From assembly GCF_004768465.1 (NCBI RefSeq), contig NZ_SRMF01000006.1, positions 62,001 through 126,000 of the forward strand: a DNA stretch of 64,000 bases. The letters are read 5' to 3'. Position numbers and translations under genes: made by a program. The notes under the pieces were generated by a model. That model did no database searches and had not been told where the DNA came from. It saw nothing but the letters and a program-made list of their open reading frames with translations. Of this stretch, positions 38,755-47,459 are shown in pieces. The number at the start of each line of letters is the position of its first letter. Position 1 is the stretch's first letter. The DNA is from Natronospirillum operosum (GTDB lineage Bacteria; Pseudomonadota; Gammaproteobacteria; Pseudomonadales; Natronospirillaceae).

Positions 38755-38778
38755 AATTGAATCTGGCTTCTTTGGCTT

Positions 38779-38863
38779 CAGTTGACAGTCAAAAGTCGAC
38801 AGTCGACAGCGGCCCGAGATAGTTGCTCCCTGGCTGCGCTGTCTACTGTCGACTGTCTACTTG
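38779..38863. repeat. GTCGAC-type inverted-repeat element, copy c
   Basis: An 85-bp element between dnaK and dnaJ. GTCGACAGTCGACAGCG on the left is matched by inverted CGCTGTCTACTGTCGACTG on the right. In the dnaK-dnaJ transcript it would form a long stem. Confidence 0.6.
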
Positions 38864-38927
38864 AATCCGCATGGTATCTGCGGGCATCGAACGCCTCCCG
38901 GCGAACCATACCCGCACATCCTTTGGA

Positions 38928-40856
38928 TTACTTCCGGTCTTCGTCCTTCACTTCCTCGAACTCGGCGTCGACTGCATCGTCGGCGCTGCTGTCGCCGGCC
39001 TGCTCGGCGTCGGCTTCACCGCCGGCGGCTCCGGCAGCCTGTTCGGAGTACAGTTTCTGCGCCAGTGAAGCCGAGGCTTCGGTGAGGGCGTTGGTCTTGG
39101 CCTCGATGGCTTCCTTGTCGCCTTCTTTCAGCGCTGCTTCCAGCTCTTCAATGGCTTTCTCGATGGCTTGTTTCTCGTCCTCGGTGGCCTTGTCACCGGC
39201 TTCTTCCAGCGTCTTGCGGGTCGCGTGAATCATGCCATCGGCCGTGTTGCGCGCCTGCACCAGTTCCTCGAACTTGCGGTCCTCCTCGGCATGCGCTTCG
39301 GCGTCCTTCTCCATCTGGGCGATTTCTTCATCGCTCAGACCGGAAGAGGCCTTGATGACAATGGACTGCTCCTTGCCGGTGCCCTTGTCCTTCGCGGACA
39401 CGTTCAGAATGCCGTTGGCATCGATGTCGAACGCCACCTCGATCTGCGGCACACCACGCGGTGCCGGCGGAATGTCCGCCAGGTCAAAGCGGCCCAGCGA
39501 CTTGTTCTGTGCCGCCTGCTTGCGTTCGCCCTGTACCACGTGGATGGTCACGGCGGTCTGGTTGTCATCCGCGGTGGAGAAGACCTGGGTCTTCTTGGTC
39601 GGAATGGTGGTGTTTTTCTCGATCAGCGAAGTCATCACGCCACCCATGGTTTCGATACCCAGGGTCAGCGGGGTGACGTCGAGCAGCAGGACGTCCTTCA
39701 CGTCACCGGACAGTACCGCACCCTGCAGGGCAGCGCCCATGGCCACGGCTTCGTCCGGGTTGACGTCCTTGCGCGGCTCCTTGCCGAAGAACTCTTTCAC
39801 CTTGGTCTGTACCAGCGGCATGCGGGTCTGGCCACCGACCAGAATCACTTCGTCGATGTCGTCCAGGTCCACATCGGCATCCTTGATGGCGATACGGCAA
39901 GGTTCGATGGAGCGGTCGACCAGCTCTTCCACCAGGGATTCCAGCTTGGCCCGGGTCACCTTGACGTTCAGGTGCTTGGGACCATTCTGGTCCGCCGTGA
40001 TGTAGGGCAGGTTGACGTCAGTCTGCTGGGCGGAAGACAGCTCGACCTTGGCTTTCTCAGCGGCTTCTTTCAGGCGCTGCATAGCCAGGGAATCACCCTG
40101 CAGGTCAATGCCGCTGTCCTTCTTGAACTGTTCGGCCAGGTAATTGATCAGTTTGAGGTCGAAATCCTCACCACCGAGGAAGGTGTCACCATTGGTGGAC
40201 AATACTTCCACCTGGGTTTCGCCATCCACGTCGGCAATCTCGATAATGGAGATATCGAAGGTACCGCCACCCAGGTCATACACGGCCACGGTACGGTCGC
40301 CGGACTTCTTGTCCAGACCATAGGCCAGGGCGGCCGCAGTCGGCTCGTTGATGATGCGCTTTACTTCCAGGCCGGCGATGCGACCGGCATCCTTGGTGGC
40401 CTGGCGCTGGCTGTCGTTGAAGTAGGCCGGTACGGTGATGACTGCCTCGGTGACTTTCTCGCCCAGGTAGTCTTCAGCGGTCTTCTTCATCTTTTTCAGC
40501 ACTTCGGCGGAAATCTGCGGCGGTGCCTTCTTGTCGCCCTTCACTTCCACCCAGGCGTCACCATTGTCTGCTTCGACAATCTTGTAGGGCACCATCTTGA
40601 TGTCTTTCTGCACCACGTCGTCCTTGAAGCGACGACCGATCAGGCGCTTGACCGCATAGACGGTGTTGTGCGGGTTGGTGACCGCCTGCCTCTTGGCCGG
40701 CTGACCGACCAACACTTCGTTGTCGTCTGTATAGGCGACGATGGACGGGGTGGTGCGATCACCCTCTGCGTTTTCCAGTACCCGGGTCTTGTCTCCGTCC
40801 AGAATGGCCAGACAGGAATTGGTCGTACCCAGATCGATACCGATAATCTTGCCCAT
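38928..40856 (-). CDS. dnaK: Molecular chaperone DnaK
   Basis: The 642-residue Hsp70 chaperone. The ATPase domain begins [10 protein letters not shown] and carries [11 protein letters not shown] and the DLGGGTFD phosphate loop; the linker and substrate-binding domain follow ([18 protein letters not shown]). The acidic helical tail ends [11 protein letters not shown], the class-typical EEVK terminus. A consensus sigma-32 promoter lies just upstream. Order grpE-dnaK-dnaJ on one strand is standard. Confidence 0.99.
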   Translation of the reverse strand: MGKIIGIDLGTTNSCLAILDGDKTRVLENAEGDRTTPSIVAYTDDNEVLVGQPAKRQAVTNPHNTVYAVKRLIGRRFKDDVVQKDIKMVPYKIVEADNGDAWVEVKGDKKAPPQISAEVLKKMKKTAEDYLGEKVTEAVITVPAYFNDSQRQATKDAGRIAGLEVKRIINEPTAAALAYGLDKKSGDRTVAVYDLGGGTFDISIIEIADVDGETQVEVLSTNGDTFLGGEDFDLKLINYLAEQFKKDSGIDLQGDSLAMQRLKEAAEKAKVELSSAQQTDVNLPYITADQNGPKHLNVKVTRAKLESLVEELVDRSIEPCRIAIKDADVDLDDIDEVILVGGQTRMPLVQTKVKEFFGKEPRKDVNPDEAVAMGAALQGAVLSGDVKDVLLLDVTPLTLGIETMGGVMTSLIEKNTTIPTKKTQVFSTADDNQTAVTIHVVQGERKQAAQNKSLGRFDLADIPPAPRGVPQIEVAFDIDANGILNVSAKDKGTGKEQSIVIKASSGLSDEEIAQMEKDAEAHAEEDRKFEELVQARNTADGMIHATRKTLEEAGDKATEDEKQAIEKAIEELEAALKEGDKEAIEAKTNALTEASASLAQKLYSEQAAGAAGGEADAEQAGDSSADDAVDAEFEEVKDEDRK

Positions 40857-40893
40857 GCTTAGCGCTCCTCAGTATTCGGTTGTCTTTAGCCGG

Positions 40894-40922
40894 TATATGG
40901 GTGCCGGCTGCTTGATTTCAAG
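40894..40922 (-). promoter_or_regulatory. Sigma-32 heat-shock promoter of dnaK
   Basis: On the minus strand CTTGAAA (40922-40916) and CCCATATA (40901-40894) are 14 nt apart, very close to the heat-shock consensus. They lie about 40 bp before the dnaK start. Confidence 0.8.
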
Positions 40923-40941
40923 TTGTTGACGTTGCAGCGGT

Positions 40942-41601
40942 TCAGGCTGTTTCGTCGATATTCGGTTTGGCATCGGCGCCACCCTTGGACACCATCACCA
41001 TGGCCGGACGCACCACCCGCCCGTGCAGGCGGTAGCCTTTCTGGATCACGGCGATGACGGTATTGGCCGGCACTTCCTCGTTTTCCACCATGGACATGGC
41101 CTGGTGTTCCTGCGGGTTGAACGGCTGCCCGCTGGGGTCAATCGCCTCTACCTCTATCTTGCTCAGGGTGTCGGCGAACGACTTGTCGGTCAGCTCGATG
41201 CCTTCCAGGATGGCCCGCACGGCGGCGTCTTCGACACCGGTTCCGGCTTCCAGCGCACGCTCCAGGTTGTCCTTGACCGGCAGCAGTTCCTTGATCAGTT
41301 TCTCCTGCCCGTACTTGTGCGCAGCCTCCACATCCTTTTCCGCCCGCCGCCGAATGTTCTGTGCTTCGGCTTCCGAACGCAGCAGAGCTTCCTTCAGGCG
41401 GTCCACTTCTTCCCGACTGGCCTGCAGCTCCGCCACCAGTTCTTCCAGACTGACGTCCTCACTGGTGGTTTCAGCTTCCGGCTCCGGGCTGCCCTCGGTG
41501 TCCGGGGTCTCCGCCGCCTGTGGCGCTTCCGCAGCCTCCTCTGGGGCCTGTGCAGAGTCGTTGGTCTGCTCTTCGGTCTGTCTGGACTGATCTGCCGACA
41601 T
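40942..41601 (-). CDS. grpE: Nucleotide exchange factor GrpE
   Basis: A 219-residue dimeric exchange factor that releases ADP from DnaK. The first 55 residues are a disordered acidic tail rich in Glu, Ala and Pro. A long coiled coil (about 55-125) and the GrpE head domain follow, with the signature region PFNPQEHQAMSMVENEEVP and the end GRVVRPAMVMVSKG. It is the first gene of the grpE-dnaK-dnaJ group and has its own heat-shock promoter. Confidence 0.97.
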   Translation of the reverse strand: MSADQSRQTEEQTNDSAQAPEEAAEAPQAAETPDTEGSPEPEAETTSEDVSLEELVAELQASREEVDRLKEALLRSEAEAQNIRRRAEKDVEAAHKYGQEKLIKELLPVKDNLERALEAGTGVEDAAVRAILEGIELTDKSFADTLSKIEVEAIDPSGQPFNPQEHQAMSMVENEEVPANTVIAVIQKGYRLHGRVVRPAMVMVSKGGADAKPNIDETA

Positions 41602-41649
41602 CTGTGCTGTCTCCTCGCAATTTCCAGCGATACCTGTTGGTTGCTCTCA

Positions 41650-41676
41650 ATGTGGGGCGCATCCGGACAACTTCAA
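41650..41676 (-). promoter_or_regulatory. Sigma-32 heat-shock promoter of grpE
   Basis: On the minus strand GTTGAAG (core TTGAAG 41676-41671) and CCCCACAT (41657-41650) are 13 nt apart, matching the heat-shock pattern about 50 bp before grpE. Confidence 0.75.
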
Positions 41677-41719
41677 CCCCTGGCGCCACGTCTTGTGATA
41701 CCCACTGTGGCGGAATCTC

Positions 41720-41756
41720 TTGACCTCACTTCATTTTACTGTATGTTGATACAGTA
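41720..41756 (+). promoter_or_regulatory. recN promoter with LexA (SOS) box
   Basis: The LexA operator CTGT-N8-ACAG is at 41739-41754, with one further symmetric TA pair on each side. It overlaps a promoter, TTGACC (41720-41725) and TATGTT (41742-41747) 16 nt apart, so LexA would block recN until DNA damage. Confidence 0.9.
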
Positions 41757-41787
41757 GTTTCCTGGCCGCTAGAGGGAGCCTCCGCCC

Positions 41788-43464
41788 ATGCTGTGTTACC
41801 TCAACATCCGCAACTTCATTATTGCCCGTGCCGTCGAACTGGATGTGCGCGCAGGCCTGACCGTGCTGTCCGGCGAAACCGGTGCCGGCAAGTCCATCGT
41901 GCTGGACGCCCTGATGCTGCTGGCCGGTGGGCGGGCGGATTCCAGCCAGGTGCGCCACGGTGAAGACAAGGCCGACCTGAGCGCCACCTTCATGATTCGG
42001 CCCGATTCCCCGGCCGGTCGCTGGCTGCGCGAACAGGAGCTGTGGCAGGAAGGCGAATGCGTGGTGCGCCGCGTGCTCACGGCCGATGGCCGTTCGCGGG
42101 CCTTTATCAACGCCACCTCGGTACCGGTGGCCAAACTGCGTGAACTGGGCGACCTGGTGCTGCGCATTCATGCCCAGCATGAACACCAGCGGCTGATGAA
42201 ACCGGACCAGCACCTGGCCATACTGGATGCCTATGCACAGCCTGGCGACAGCCTCACCCAGGTGGCCAAACTGTACCGGGAATGGCGGGAAGTGCGCCAG
42301 CGCCACAAGAACCTGCAGATGCGCCTGGAGCAGGATTCGGCCGAACAGAAGCTGATGGCCTATCAACTGGAAGAACTCAACGCGCTCGACCTGCAAGCCG
42401 ATGAACTGGCCAGCCTGGAACAGGAACAGAAAAGCCTGAGCCATGCGGAAGCGCTGCTGCAGTCGGCCAGCGAGGCCAGTCAGATTCTGAATGCCGAGAA
42501 CAGCGAGCAGGACCTGCTCAGCCTGTTGCGCCGCGCCACCCTGGTGCTGGAACCCCATGCGGAGCTGAACGAAACCCTGAGCAATGCGCTGTCACTGTTG
42601 CACGAAGCACAGGTACAGCTGGACGAAGCCCATTCCGACCTGCTGCATTTCGCTGAAGATTTTCAATGGGACCCGGAGCGTCTGGCCGCTGTCGAAAAGC
42701 GCCTGAGCCATATCTATGAAGTGGCCCGCAAGCACCACTGCGCGCCGGAAGCCCTGTTCGAACTGCAGGCCTCGCTGAGCGAACAACTGGGCGACCTGGA
42801 TGCCGACGAGTCGACCGTGGAAGAGCTGGCTCAGCGCGAAATGGAACTGGCCCAGGCCTATCAACAGGCAGCAGAGGCACTGTCCAAACAGCGCCAGGCC
42901 GCCGGCGCCGAGCTGGCCGAAGCCCTGGCCCAGCAACTGCATCGGCTGAACATGCCGCATGCACAGGTGGTGTGCCGGGTCATCCCGCAGGTGGAGAAAG
43001 CCTCTGCGCAGGGTATTGATGATGTGGAACTGTGTCTTTCGGCCAACCCGGGGCAACCGGTACAGCCACTGCACAAAGCAGCTTCCGGCGGCGAACTGTC
43101 ACGGATAGCGCTGGCCATTCAGGTGGTGGCCCAGCAGACCCAGCAGGCGCCGACGCTGTTCTTTGACGAAGTGGATGTGGGTATCAGCGGTGCCACGGCC
43201 GAGGAAGTGGGCCGTCTGATCCGCCAGTTGAGTGACCAGAGCCAGATTCTCTGTATCACCCATCTGCCGCAGGTGGCCTCGTTCGGCCATCAGCACTGGC
43301 TGGTGGAGAAGCGCGTGGCCGGTCAGGAAACGCTGTCCGAGATTCGCAACCTGGACCCGGATGACCGCACCCATGAAGTGGCGCGGCTGATTTCAGGTAC
43401 TCGGGTGACCGATACCACCCTGGCGCATGCGAGGGATCTGCTGGCCGCGCCGATGATGCACTGA
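41788..43464 (+). CDS. recN: DNA repair protein RecN
   Basis: A 558-residue SMC-like ATPase that acts in double-strand-break repair. Walker A is GETGAGKS at about residues 29-36. Long coiled-coil arms (about 150-370) lead to the ABC signature SGGELSRIALA and Walker B LFFDEVDVGISG. GAGGGAG lies upstream of the start. A canonical LexA box overlaps its promoter, so it is an SOS gene. It is divergent from grpE. Confidence 0.97.
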   Translation: MLCYLNIRNFIIARAVELDVRAGLTVLSGETGAGKSIVLDALMLLAGGRADSSQVRHGEDKADLSATFMIRPDSPAGRWLREQELWQEGECVVRRVLTADGRSRAFINATSVPVAKLRELGDLVLRIHAQHEHQRLMKPDQHLAILDAYAQPGDSLTQVAKLYREWREVRQRHKNLQMRLEQDSAEQKLMAYQLEELNALDLQADELASLEQEQKSLSHAEALLQSASEASQILNAENSEQDLLSLLRRATLVLEPHAELNETLSNALSLLHEAQVQLDEAHSDLLHFAEDFQWDPERLAAVEKRLSHIYEVARKHHCAPEALFELQASLSEQLGDLDADESTVEELAQREMELAQAYQQAAEALSKQRQAAGAELAEALAQQLHRLNMPHAQVVCRVIPQVEKASAQGIDDVELCLSANPGQPVQPLHKAASGGELSRIALAIQVVAQQTQQAPTLFFDEVDVGISGATAEEVGRLIRQLSDQSQILCITHLPQVASFGHQHWLVEKRVAGQETLSEIRNLDPDDRTHEVARLISGTRVTDTTLAHARDLLAAPMMH

Positions 43465-43470
43465 TGATTG

Positions 43471-43500
43471 GTCGACAGATGACAGTCGACCGTTGACAGT
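43471..43500. repeat. GTCGAC-type repeat, copy d (partial)
   Basis: GTCGACAGATGACAGTCGACCG then TTGACAGT, matching one arm of the elements at 25491, 37543 and 38779. It runs directly into a REP pair, so one element may have interrupted the other. Confidence 0.5.
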
Positions 43501-43583
43501 AGCGAGGCACGCAAGTGCCGAAAAACACGCAGCCAACAAATTTGAAGAAGGCCCTGTGTATCGCGACTGGCGTCGCTCGCTAC
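43499..43583. repeat. Pair of inverted REP hairpins (family 1)
   Basis: A plus unit (43499-43521, stem GGCAC-GCAA-GTGCC) and a minus unit (43560-43583, stem GCGAC-GCCA-GTCGC read from its GTAG head) face each other between recN and fur. Each stem differs from the other family-1 units by paired changes. Confidence 0.75.
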
Positions 43584-43596
43584 GGGTTGGACGGCG

Positions 43597-44004
43597 TTAT
43601 TTCTTGCTTTTGGGTCTGACGTACAGCACCAGGCTGTGATCCACCAGCTCATAGCCGTGCTCTTCGGCAATCTGCTGCTGACGCTGCTCGATCACGTTGT
43701 CGACGAATTCGATCACGGTGCCATCATCCACTGACACCATGTGGTCATGGTGTTCGCCGTCATCGAGTTCGAACAGGGCGTGCCCGCCATCAAAGTTGTG
43801 GCGCACCACCAGCCCGGCGGCTTCAAACTGGGTCAGCACCCGGTAAACGGTCGCCAGGCCGATTTCTTCCCCCGCTTCAATGAGTTGCCGGTATACGTCT
43901 TCAGCACTCATGTGCCGGGGTTCGGCATGCTCCAGCATTTCAAGAATCTTCAGCCGTGGCAGCGTGACCTTCAGACCTGCTTTTTTCAGCTCGGCATTAC
44001 TCAC
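43597..44004 (-). CDS. fur: Ferric uptake regulator Fur
   Basis: A 135-residue iron-responsive repressor. The N-terminal winged helix contains GLATVYRVLTQFEAAGLV. The metal-binding segment is GEHHDHMVSVDDGTVIEF. Where E. coli Fur has the CxxC of its structural zinc site, this protein has none, and it contains no Cys at all. It starts with GTG, supported by GGAGG 8 nt upstream, and overlaps the rnfH stop by 8 bp. The bamE gene that normally lies beside fur in pseudomonads is absent. Confidence 0.95.
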   Translation of the reverse strand: MSNAELKKAGLKVTLPRLKILEMLEHAEPRHMSAEDVYRQLIEAGEEIGLATVYRVLTQFEAAGLVVRHNFDGGHALFELDDGEHHDHMVSVDDGTVIEFVDNVIEQRQQQIAEEHGYELVDHSLVLYVRPKSKK

Positions 44005-44359
44005 CGGCGGTTCCTCCCGTATCTGATGACTGCTGCGAAGCAGTCTTCGCCTGACGCTCAGTGGCCGGGCGTCTGTCGGCTTTGGCGGCCCTATTGACGC
44101 GGGCCTGCTTGGGGTCGATCAACAAGGGACGGTATATCTCGATCCGCTGCCCTTCTTCCACCGGAGTCTGCTCCGGCTGAGGCACTTTCCTGCCAAAAAT
44201 CCCCAGCGGCGCATTGGCCACATCCAGCTCGGGAAACTCCTCACCAATATGGCTGCGCGCTACCGCTTCTCTCAGTGTAGTTCCTGCAGCCACAGTCAGC
44301 GCTATAATGCGCTGTTTCTCCGGCGTTGCACAGGCCACTTCAATATGCAGTTCAGCCAT
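43997..44359 (-). CDS. rnfH: RnfH family protein
   Basis: A 120-residue protein with a ubiquitin-like RnfH fold (UPF0125). The core lies at about 1-90 and includes GIFGRKV and EGQRIEIYRPLLIDPKQAR, followed by a basic and polar tail. Its function is unclear; it is usually encoded next to ratA, as here. The start MAELHIEVA overlaps the ratA stop by 8 bp, and its own stop overlaps the fur start by 8 bp, so ratA-rnfH-fur are translationally coupled. Confidence 0.9.
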   Translation of the reverse strand: MAELHIEVACATPEKQRIIALTVAAGTTLREAVARSHIGEEFPELDVANAPLGIFGRKVPQPEQTPVEEGQRIEIYRPLLIDPKQARVNRAAKADRRPATERQAKTASQQSSDTGGTAGE

Positions 44360-44777
44360 AGATCTGTCGAGCCCGTTGTGCAAAACGATCCACCAGACGA
44401 TCTGCCATTTTACCGACAACAGGCTCCAGGATCATCCGCAGCCCGAAGCCCTTTACCTCGAAGTCCAGTTGAAAGCAAACTTCGCTACCAGTTTCTCCTG
44501 CTACAAAATGCCACTCACCATGCAGGTGCCGGAACGGTCCGCGAACCAGTTCCATACTCATCCAGCCTGGCGGACGCAATTGATTGCGGGTGGCAAAGGT
44601 TTCCCGCACGGGTCCCTTGTGCACTTCCAGCTCGGCCGCAATGGCGTCGGCTGACTCATCCAGTATACGCACATCCGAGATCTCCGGCAGGAACTCGGGA
44701 TAAGACCTGATGTCGTGCACCAGGGCATACATTTGTTCCGGCGAGTACGGCACATGGGCCCGCCGTTCAATCTTCAT
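44352..44777 (-). CDS. ratA: RatA / Coq10-like START-domain protein
   Basis: A 141-residue SRPBCC/START-fold protein. It shows the family pattern VPYSPEQMYALVHDIRSYPEFLP at the N-terminus. In E. coli it is called RatA, reported to inhibit ribosome subunit joining; mitochondrial Coq10 binds ubiquinone. The start MKIERRAHV at 44777 has GGGAG 5 nt upstream and overlaps the NSS transporter stop by 4 bp (ATGA); the open frame further upstream is not protein-like. Confidence 0.93.
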   Translation of the reverse strand: MKIERRAHVPYSPEQMYALVHDIRSYPEFLPEISDVRILDESADAIAAELEVHKGPVRETFATRNQLRPPGWMSMELVRGPFRHLHGEWHFVAGETGSEVCFQLDFEVKGFGLRMILEPVVGKMADRLVDRFAQRARQIYG

Positions 44778-46216
44778 GATGACTCCCAATCCCAATGGCG
44801 GTAACGGTACACCGCCCAACCCAGTGTCAGCAGGACACCCAAGAACACCAGTTGCAACAGGGCAGGCACGGCCCAGGCGGCCTGCACCTGAATGACCAGC
44901 ACCGCCAGCAGGGCGAGCGTTGTAACAAATCTGAGATGGAAGTGCCACAGAGGGAATCGGTGCTCGGCCTTCGGTTTGAGTTCTTCAATCACCTGATGGG
45001 CTGGCAGAATCCAGCCGGTATAGATCACCATCAGCAGACAGACCATGGGAATAATCAGGTTGGTGGGTACATGCGCAAACCAGTCCAGCAGTGTAGCGCC
45101 GTAAAAGCGGATCTCGCGCCATTCATGCAGCGATTGAATAACCACAAAGCCAAGCACCCAGACCGCTGCCGTGGCCACGGCAGCCGCCCCATAGCGCGGC
45201 CACCGATAACGCTCGTGCAGCCACATGACAGCATGCTTGACCAGAAACAGAGCCGTCGACAGGCCACTGAGCAGCACGACCGCAAACAGCACCAGCAGCC
45301 AGGCCGTGCCGTTCTGCTCACCCGCCAGGCTCTGGGGCAGTTCCACAAAGATGAAGGCCAGCGCATCGGTAGAGGGCGTAATCTGGACAAAACCCAGCAC
45401 CACGGCGGCAAACACCAGGCCCCACAGCAGATCCACCAGAATGACCCAGAGTGCCGTGCCGCCAATGGAAAAGTTCGTGTCCATATGGGCGCCCAGGACC
45501 AGGCTGATGCCGAGCCCCAGACCCAGGCTGTAGAAAGACAATGCCACCGCCCGCACCCAGATATCGATCTGCCACAGGCTGGCCTCGGCAACAAAGAGGC
45601 GATCAACACCGATCGCCCAGAAGCCCTGCCCCATGGCCCAGAATGCCAATGCGGCCACCAGCAACAGCAAGAGGCCGCCCATAACCGCAACCGGCAACTG
45701 CACACCCCACTGGGAGGGCAGAGCCACGGCCAGCAGGATCAGCAGACAAATCAGTGTATGCAGCGCCACCATGCGCCCGGACCGGGTCAGCAGTTCGGTC
45801 AGACTGAAGCGCAGACCGGATTCGGTAGTGGGCAGCTGGCCGGAACCTGCGCGCCACATGTAATCAATCGCCCAGCCGGAGAAAGCCAGAAAGTAGGCGG
45901 CCACTATCAGGGCGGTGACCACCATGACCACACCCAGATAGCGCCAGCGCTGGGATACAAAGGCTTCCGCCGACAGGTGTGCCAGGCTGTGAGGTGCGCT
46001 GTGGCGCCCGCGCCGGCCGATCAGCAGCTCAGTCATGATCACCGGCACCGCAATCAGCACATGGGCCACCAGATACGCCACCACAAACACCCCGCCACCG
46101 CCGCTGACGGCCATGGGAAAGCTGAATACATTACTGAGACTGATGACGGCCCCGCTCAGCGCGAGGGCGAACAACCAGCGATGTCGCCAGAAATTATGCT
46201 GGACCAGAGAGACCAT
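44774..46216 (-). CDS. Neurotransmitter:sodium symporter (NSS/SNF) family transporter
   Basis: A 480-residue inner-membrane protein with about twelve spans and the LeuT-fold NSS pattern. The first helix contains the broken segment ISLSNVFSFPMAVSGGGGVF, equivalent to the Na+- and substrate-binding unwound helix. Bacterial members import amino acids with sodium. It sits between ratA and smpB, an insertion relative to the Pseudomonas order, and its ATGA overlap with ratA couples the two. ATG 46216 is chosen; the frame is open 30 codons upstream. Confidence 0.87.
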   Translation of the reverse strand: MVSLVQHNFWRHRWLFALALSGAVISLSNVFSFPMAVSGGGGVFVVAYLVAHVLIAVPVIMTELLIGRRGRHSAPHSLAHLSAEAFVSQRWRYLGVVMVVTALIVAAYFLAFSGWAIDYMWRAGSGQLPTTESGLRFSLTELLTRSGRMVALHTLICLLILLAVALPSQWGVQLPVAVMGGLLLLLVAALAFWAMGQGFWAIGVDRLFVAEASLWQIDIWVRAVALSFYSLGLGLGISLVLGAHMDTNFSIGGTALWVILVDLLWGLVFAAVVLGFVQITPSTDALAFIFVELPQSLAGEQNGTAWLLVLFAVVLLSGLSTALFLVKHAVMWLHERYRWPRYGAAAVATAAVWVLGFVVIQSLHEWREIRFYGATLLDWFAHVPTNLIIPMVCLLMVIYTGWILPAHQVIEELKPKAEHRFPLWHFHLRFVTTLALLAVLVIQVQAAWAVPALLQLVFLGVLLTLGWAVYRYRHWDWESS

Positions 46217-46262
46217 GGGAAACCCGTAGCAATATAGAGCGCAGGCACTATAATGGCGCGCT

Positions 46263-46736
46263 ATGTCAAAACACAAGACGCCATCGAACACCATAGCGCA
46301 GAACAAAAAGGCGCTGCACGACTATCATATTATAGAAACCTTCGAAGCGGGTATTGCTCTCTCTGGCTGGGAGGTGAAGTCGTTGCGAGCCGGCAAGTGC
46401 CAACTGCGGGATTCCTATGTCATTTTCAAGGACAATGAAGCCTGGCTGCTGGGCGCTCTGATCACACCGCTGCTCTCTGCCTCCACGCACGTCAGGACCG
46501 ATGACGTGGCGCGGCGCAAGCTGCTGCTGAAGCGACGCGAGATTGACAAACTGGCTGGCCAGTCCGAGCAGACCGGCTACACCGTGGTGGCGTTGTCCAT
46601 GTTCTGGAAGCGGCACCTGGTGAAGGTTAAAATTGCGCTGGTCAAGGGCAAGCAGTCGCATGACAAGCGCGAGACCATGAAGAACCGCGACTGGGATCGC
46701 CAGAAGCAGCGGATCATGAAGCAGCATAATCGCTAG
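46263..46736 (+). CDS. smpB: SsrA-binding protein SmpB
   Basis: A 157-residue RNA-binding protein that escorts tmRNA to stalled ribosomes. Family blocks are clear: [22 protein letters not shown] at the N-terminus, [11 protein letters not shown], then [18 protein letters not shown] basic tail ([19 protein letters not shown]) enters the mRNA channel. It is divergent from the NSS transporter and is followed 110 bp later by its partner RNA, ssrA. Confidence 0.98.
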   Translation: MSKHKTPSNTIAQNKKALHDYHIIETFEAGIALSGWEVKSLRAGKCQLRDSYVIFKDNEAWLLGALITPLLSASTHVRTDDVARRKLLLKRREIDKLAGQSEQTGYTVVALSMFWKRHLVKVKIALVKGKQSHDKRETMKNRDWDRQKQRIMKQHNR

Positions 46737-46740
46737 ACGA

Positions 46741-46761
46741 GTTGTGAGTTGTGAGTTGTGA
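46741..46761 (+). repeat. Heptamer GTTGTGA x3
   Basis: Three exact head-to-tail copies of GTTGTGA just after smpB, before the tmRNA promoter. Confidence 0.7.
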
Positions 46762-46804
46762 GTAAAGTTTGCGCCATCTGATCCAGGCAGCAAGTGGATA
46801 GCCC

Positions 46805-46832
46805 TTGCTTTTGGCGCGATCGGGTCCATAAT
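46805..46832 (+). promoter_or_regulatory. Probable ssrA promoter
   Basis: TTGCTT (46805-46810) and CATAAT (46827-46832) are 16 nt apart, 14 bp before the mature tmRNA 5' end, in line with a processed precursor. Confidence 0.5.
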
Positions 46833-46846
46833 AGTAGCTGAGTTTT

Positions 46847-47217
46847 GGGGACGTTCCGGATTCGACGCGGATTACGAAGCTCAAGGCGCATGTCGTGATG
46901 GCAACCAATCACGTAAATCCAAAGTTGCACAAAGATAATCGCAAACGACGATACTTTTGGCGGCGAAGTCCGCCTGGCAGCTTAATAATATAGCAGCCAC
47001 TCGGAATTAGTTGAGCCTGAGCGGCTTTTTCCGAGTCAAATATCAGGATCGCAGTGAAGGTTGTCTGGGCCGGATCTGTTAAACAAACATTCCAGGCCAG
47101 CCAGCACGTCAGCCTGCCCTTCGGCGGATGTGCGGTTAAAAAAATGAAGGTGCTAAGCATGTAGTGCCGAGAGTAGAGGATTCGCGGACGCGGGTTCGAC
47201 TCCCGCCGTCTCCACCA
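46847..47217 (+). ncRNA. ssrA: Transfer-messenger RNA (tmRNA)
   Basis: A 371-nt tmRNA. The 5' end GGGGACGTTCCGGATTCGAC and the 3' end with GGGTTCGACTCCCGCC and terminal CCA form the alanine-tRNA-like domain. The tag frame (46941-46985) opens with resume codon GCA and reads ANDDTFGGEVRLAA before TAA. It keeps the AND start and LAA end recognised by proteases but is longer than most gammaproteobacterial tags. It lies next to smpB and ends in an intrinsic terminator. Confidence 0.97.
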
Positions 47218-47223
47218 ATACCG

Positions 47224-47256
47224 AAGCCCCGGGCTTAACAACCTCGGGGCTTTTTT
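47224..47256 (+). terminator. ssrA intrinsic terminator
   Basis: AAGCCCCG (47224-47231) pairs with CGGGGCTT (47245-47252), with a T6 run across 47251-47256, just after the tmRNA CCA. Confidence 0.85.
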
Positions 47257-47332
47257 GTGCTCGAAGCACAATGCAATGCCTCAAAACACCCGCAAGTAGA
47301 GCACCCTCTCCCTGTATCACGACTATTTTTCG

Positions 47333-47362
47333 TTGCCGACCGTAAACCGCGCGTGATACTAT
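47333..47362 (+). promoter_or_regulatory. Possible promoter of the two-partner secretion operon
   Basis: TTGCCG (47333-47338) and TACTAT (47357-47362), 18 nt apart, lie about 95 bp before tpsB in a locally AT-rich stretch. A ribosome site (AGGGGAG) precedes the start. Confidence 0.4.
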
Positions 47363-47459
47363 TTTTTAAATAACAAGTCAAAAATATTTTGCGCCCAAAA
47401 TGCCAACTGGTAGCGAAAAATGAAAGGAAGTTTGTAGATCCCAGGGGAGTCGCTTTTCA

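Noticed and set aside
39168-40862. 564-codon open frame opposite dnaK
   Set aside because: Antisense shadow of a highly conserved gene, with no ribosome site or domain.
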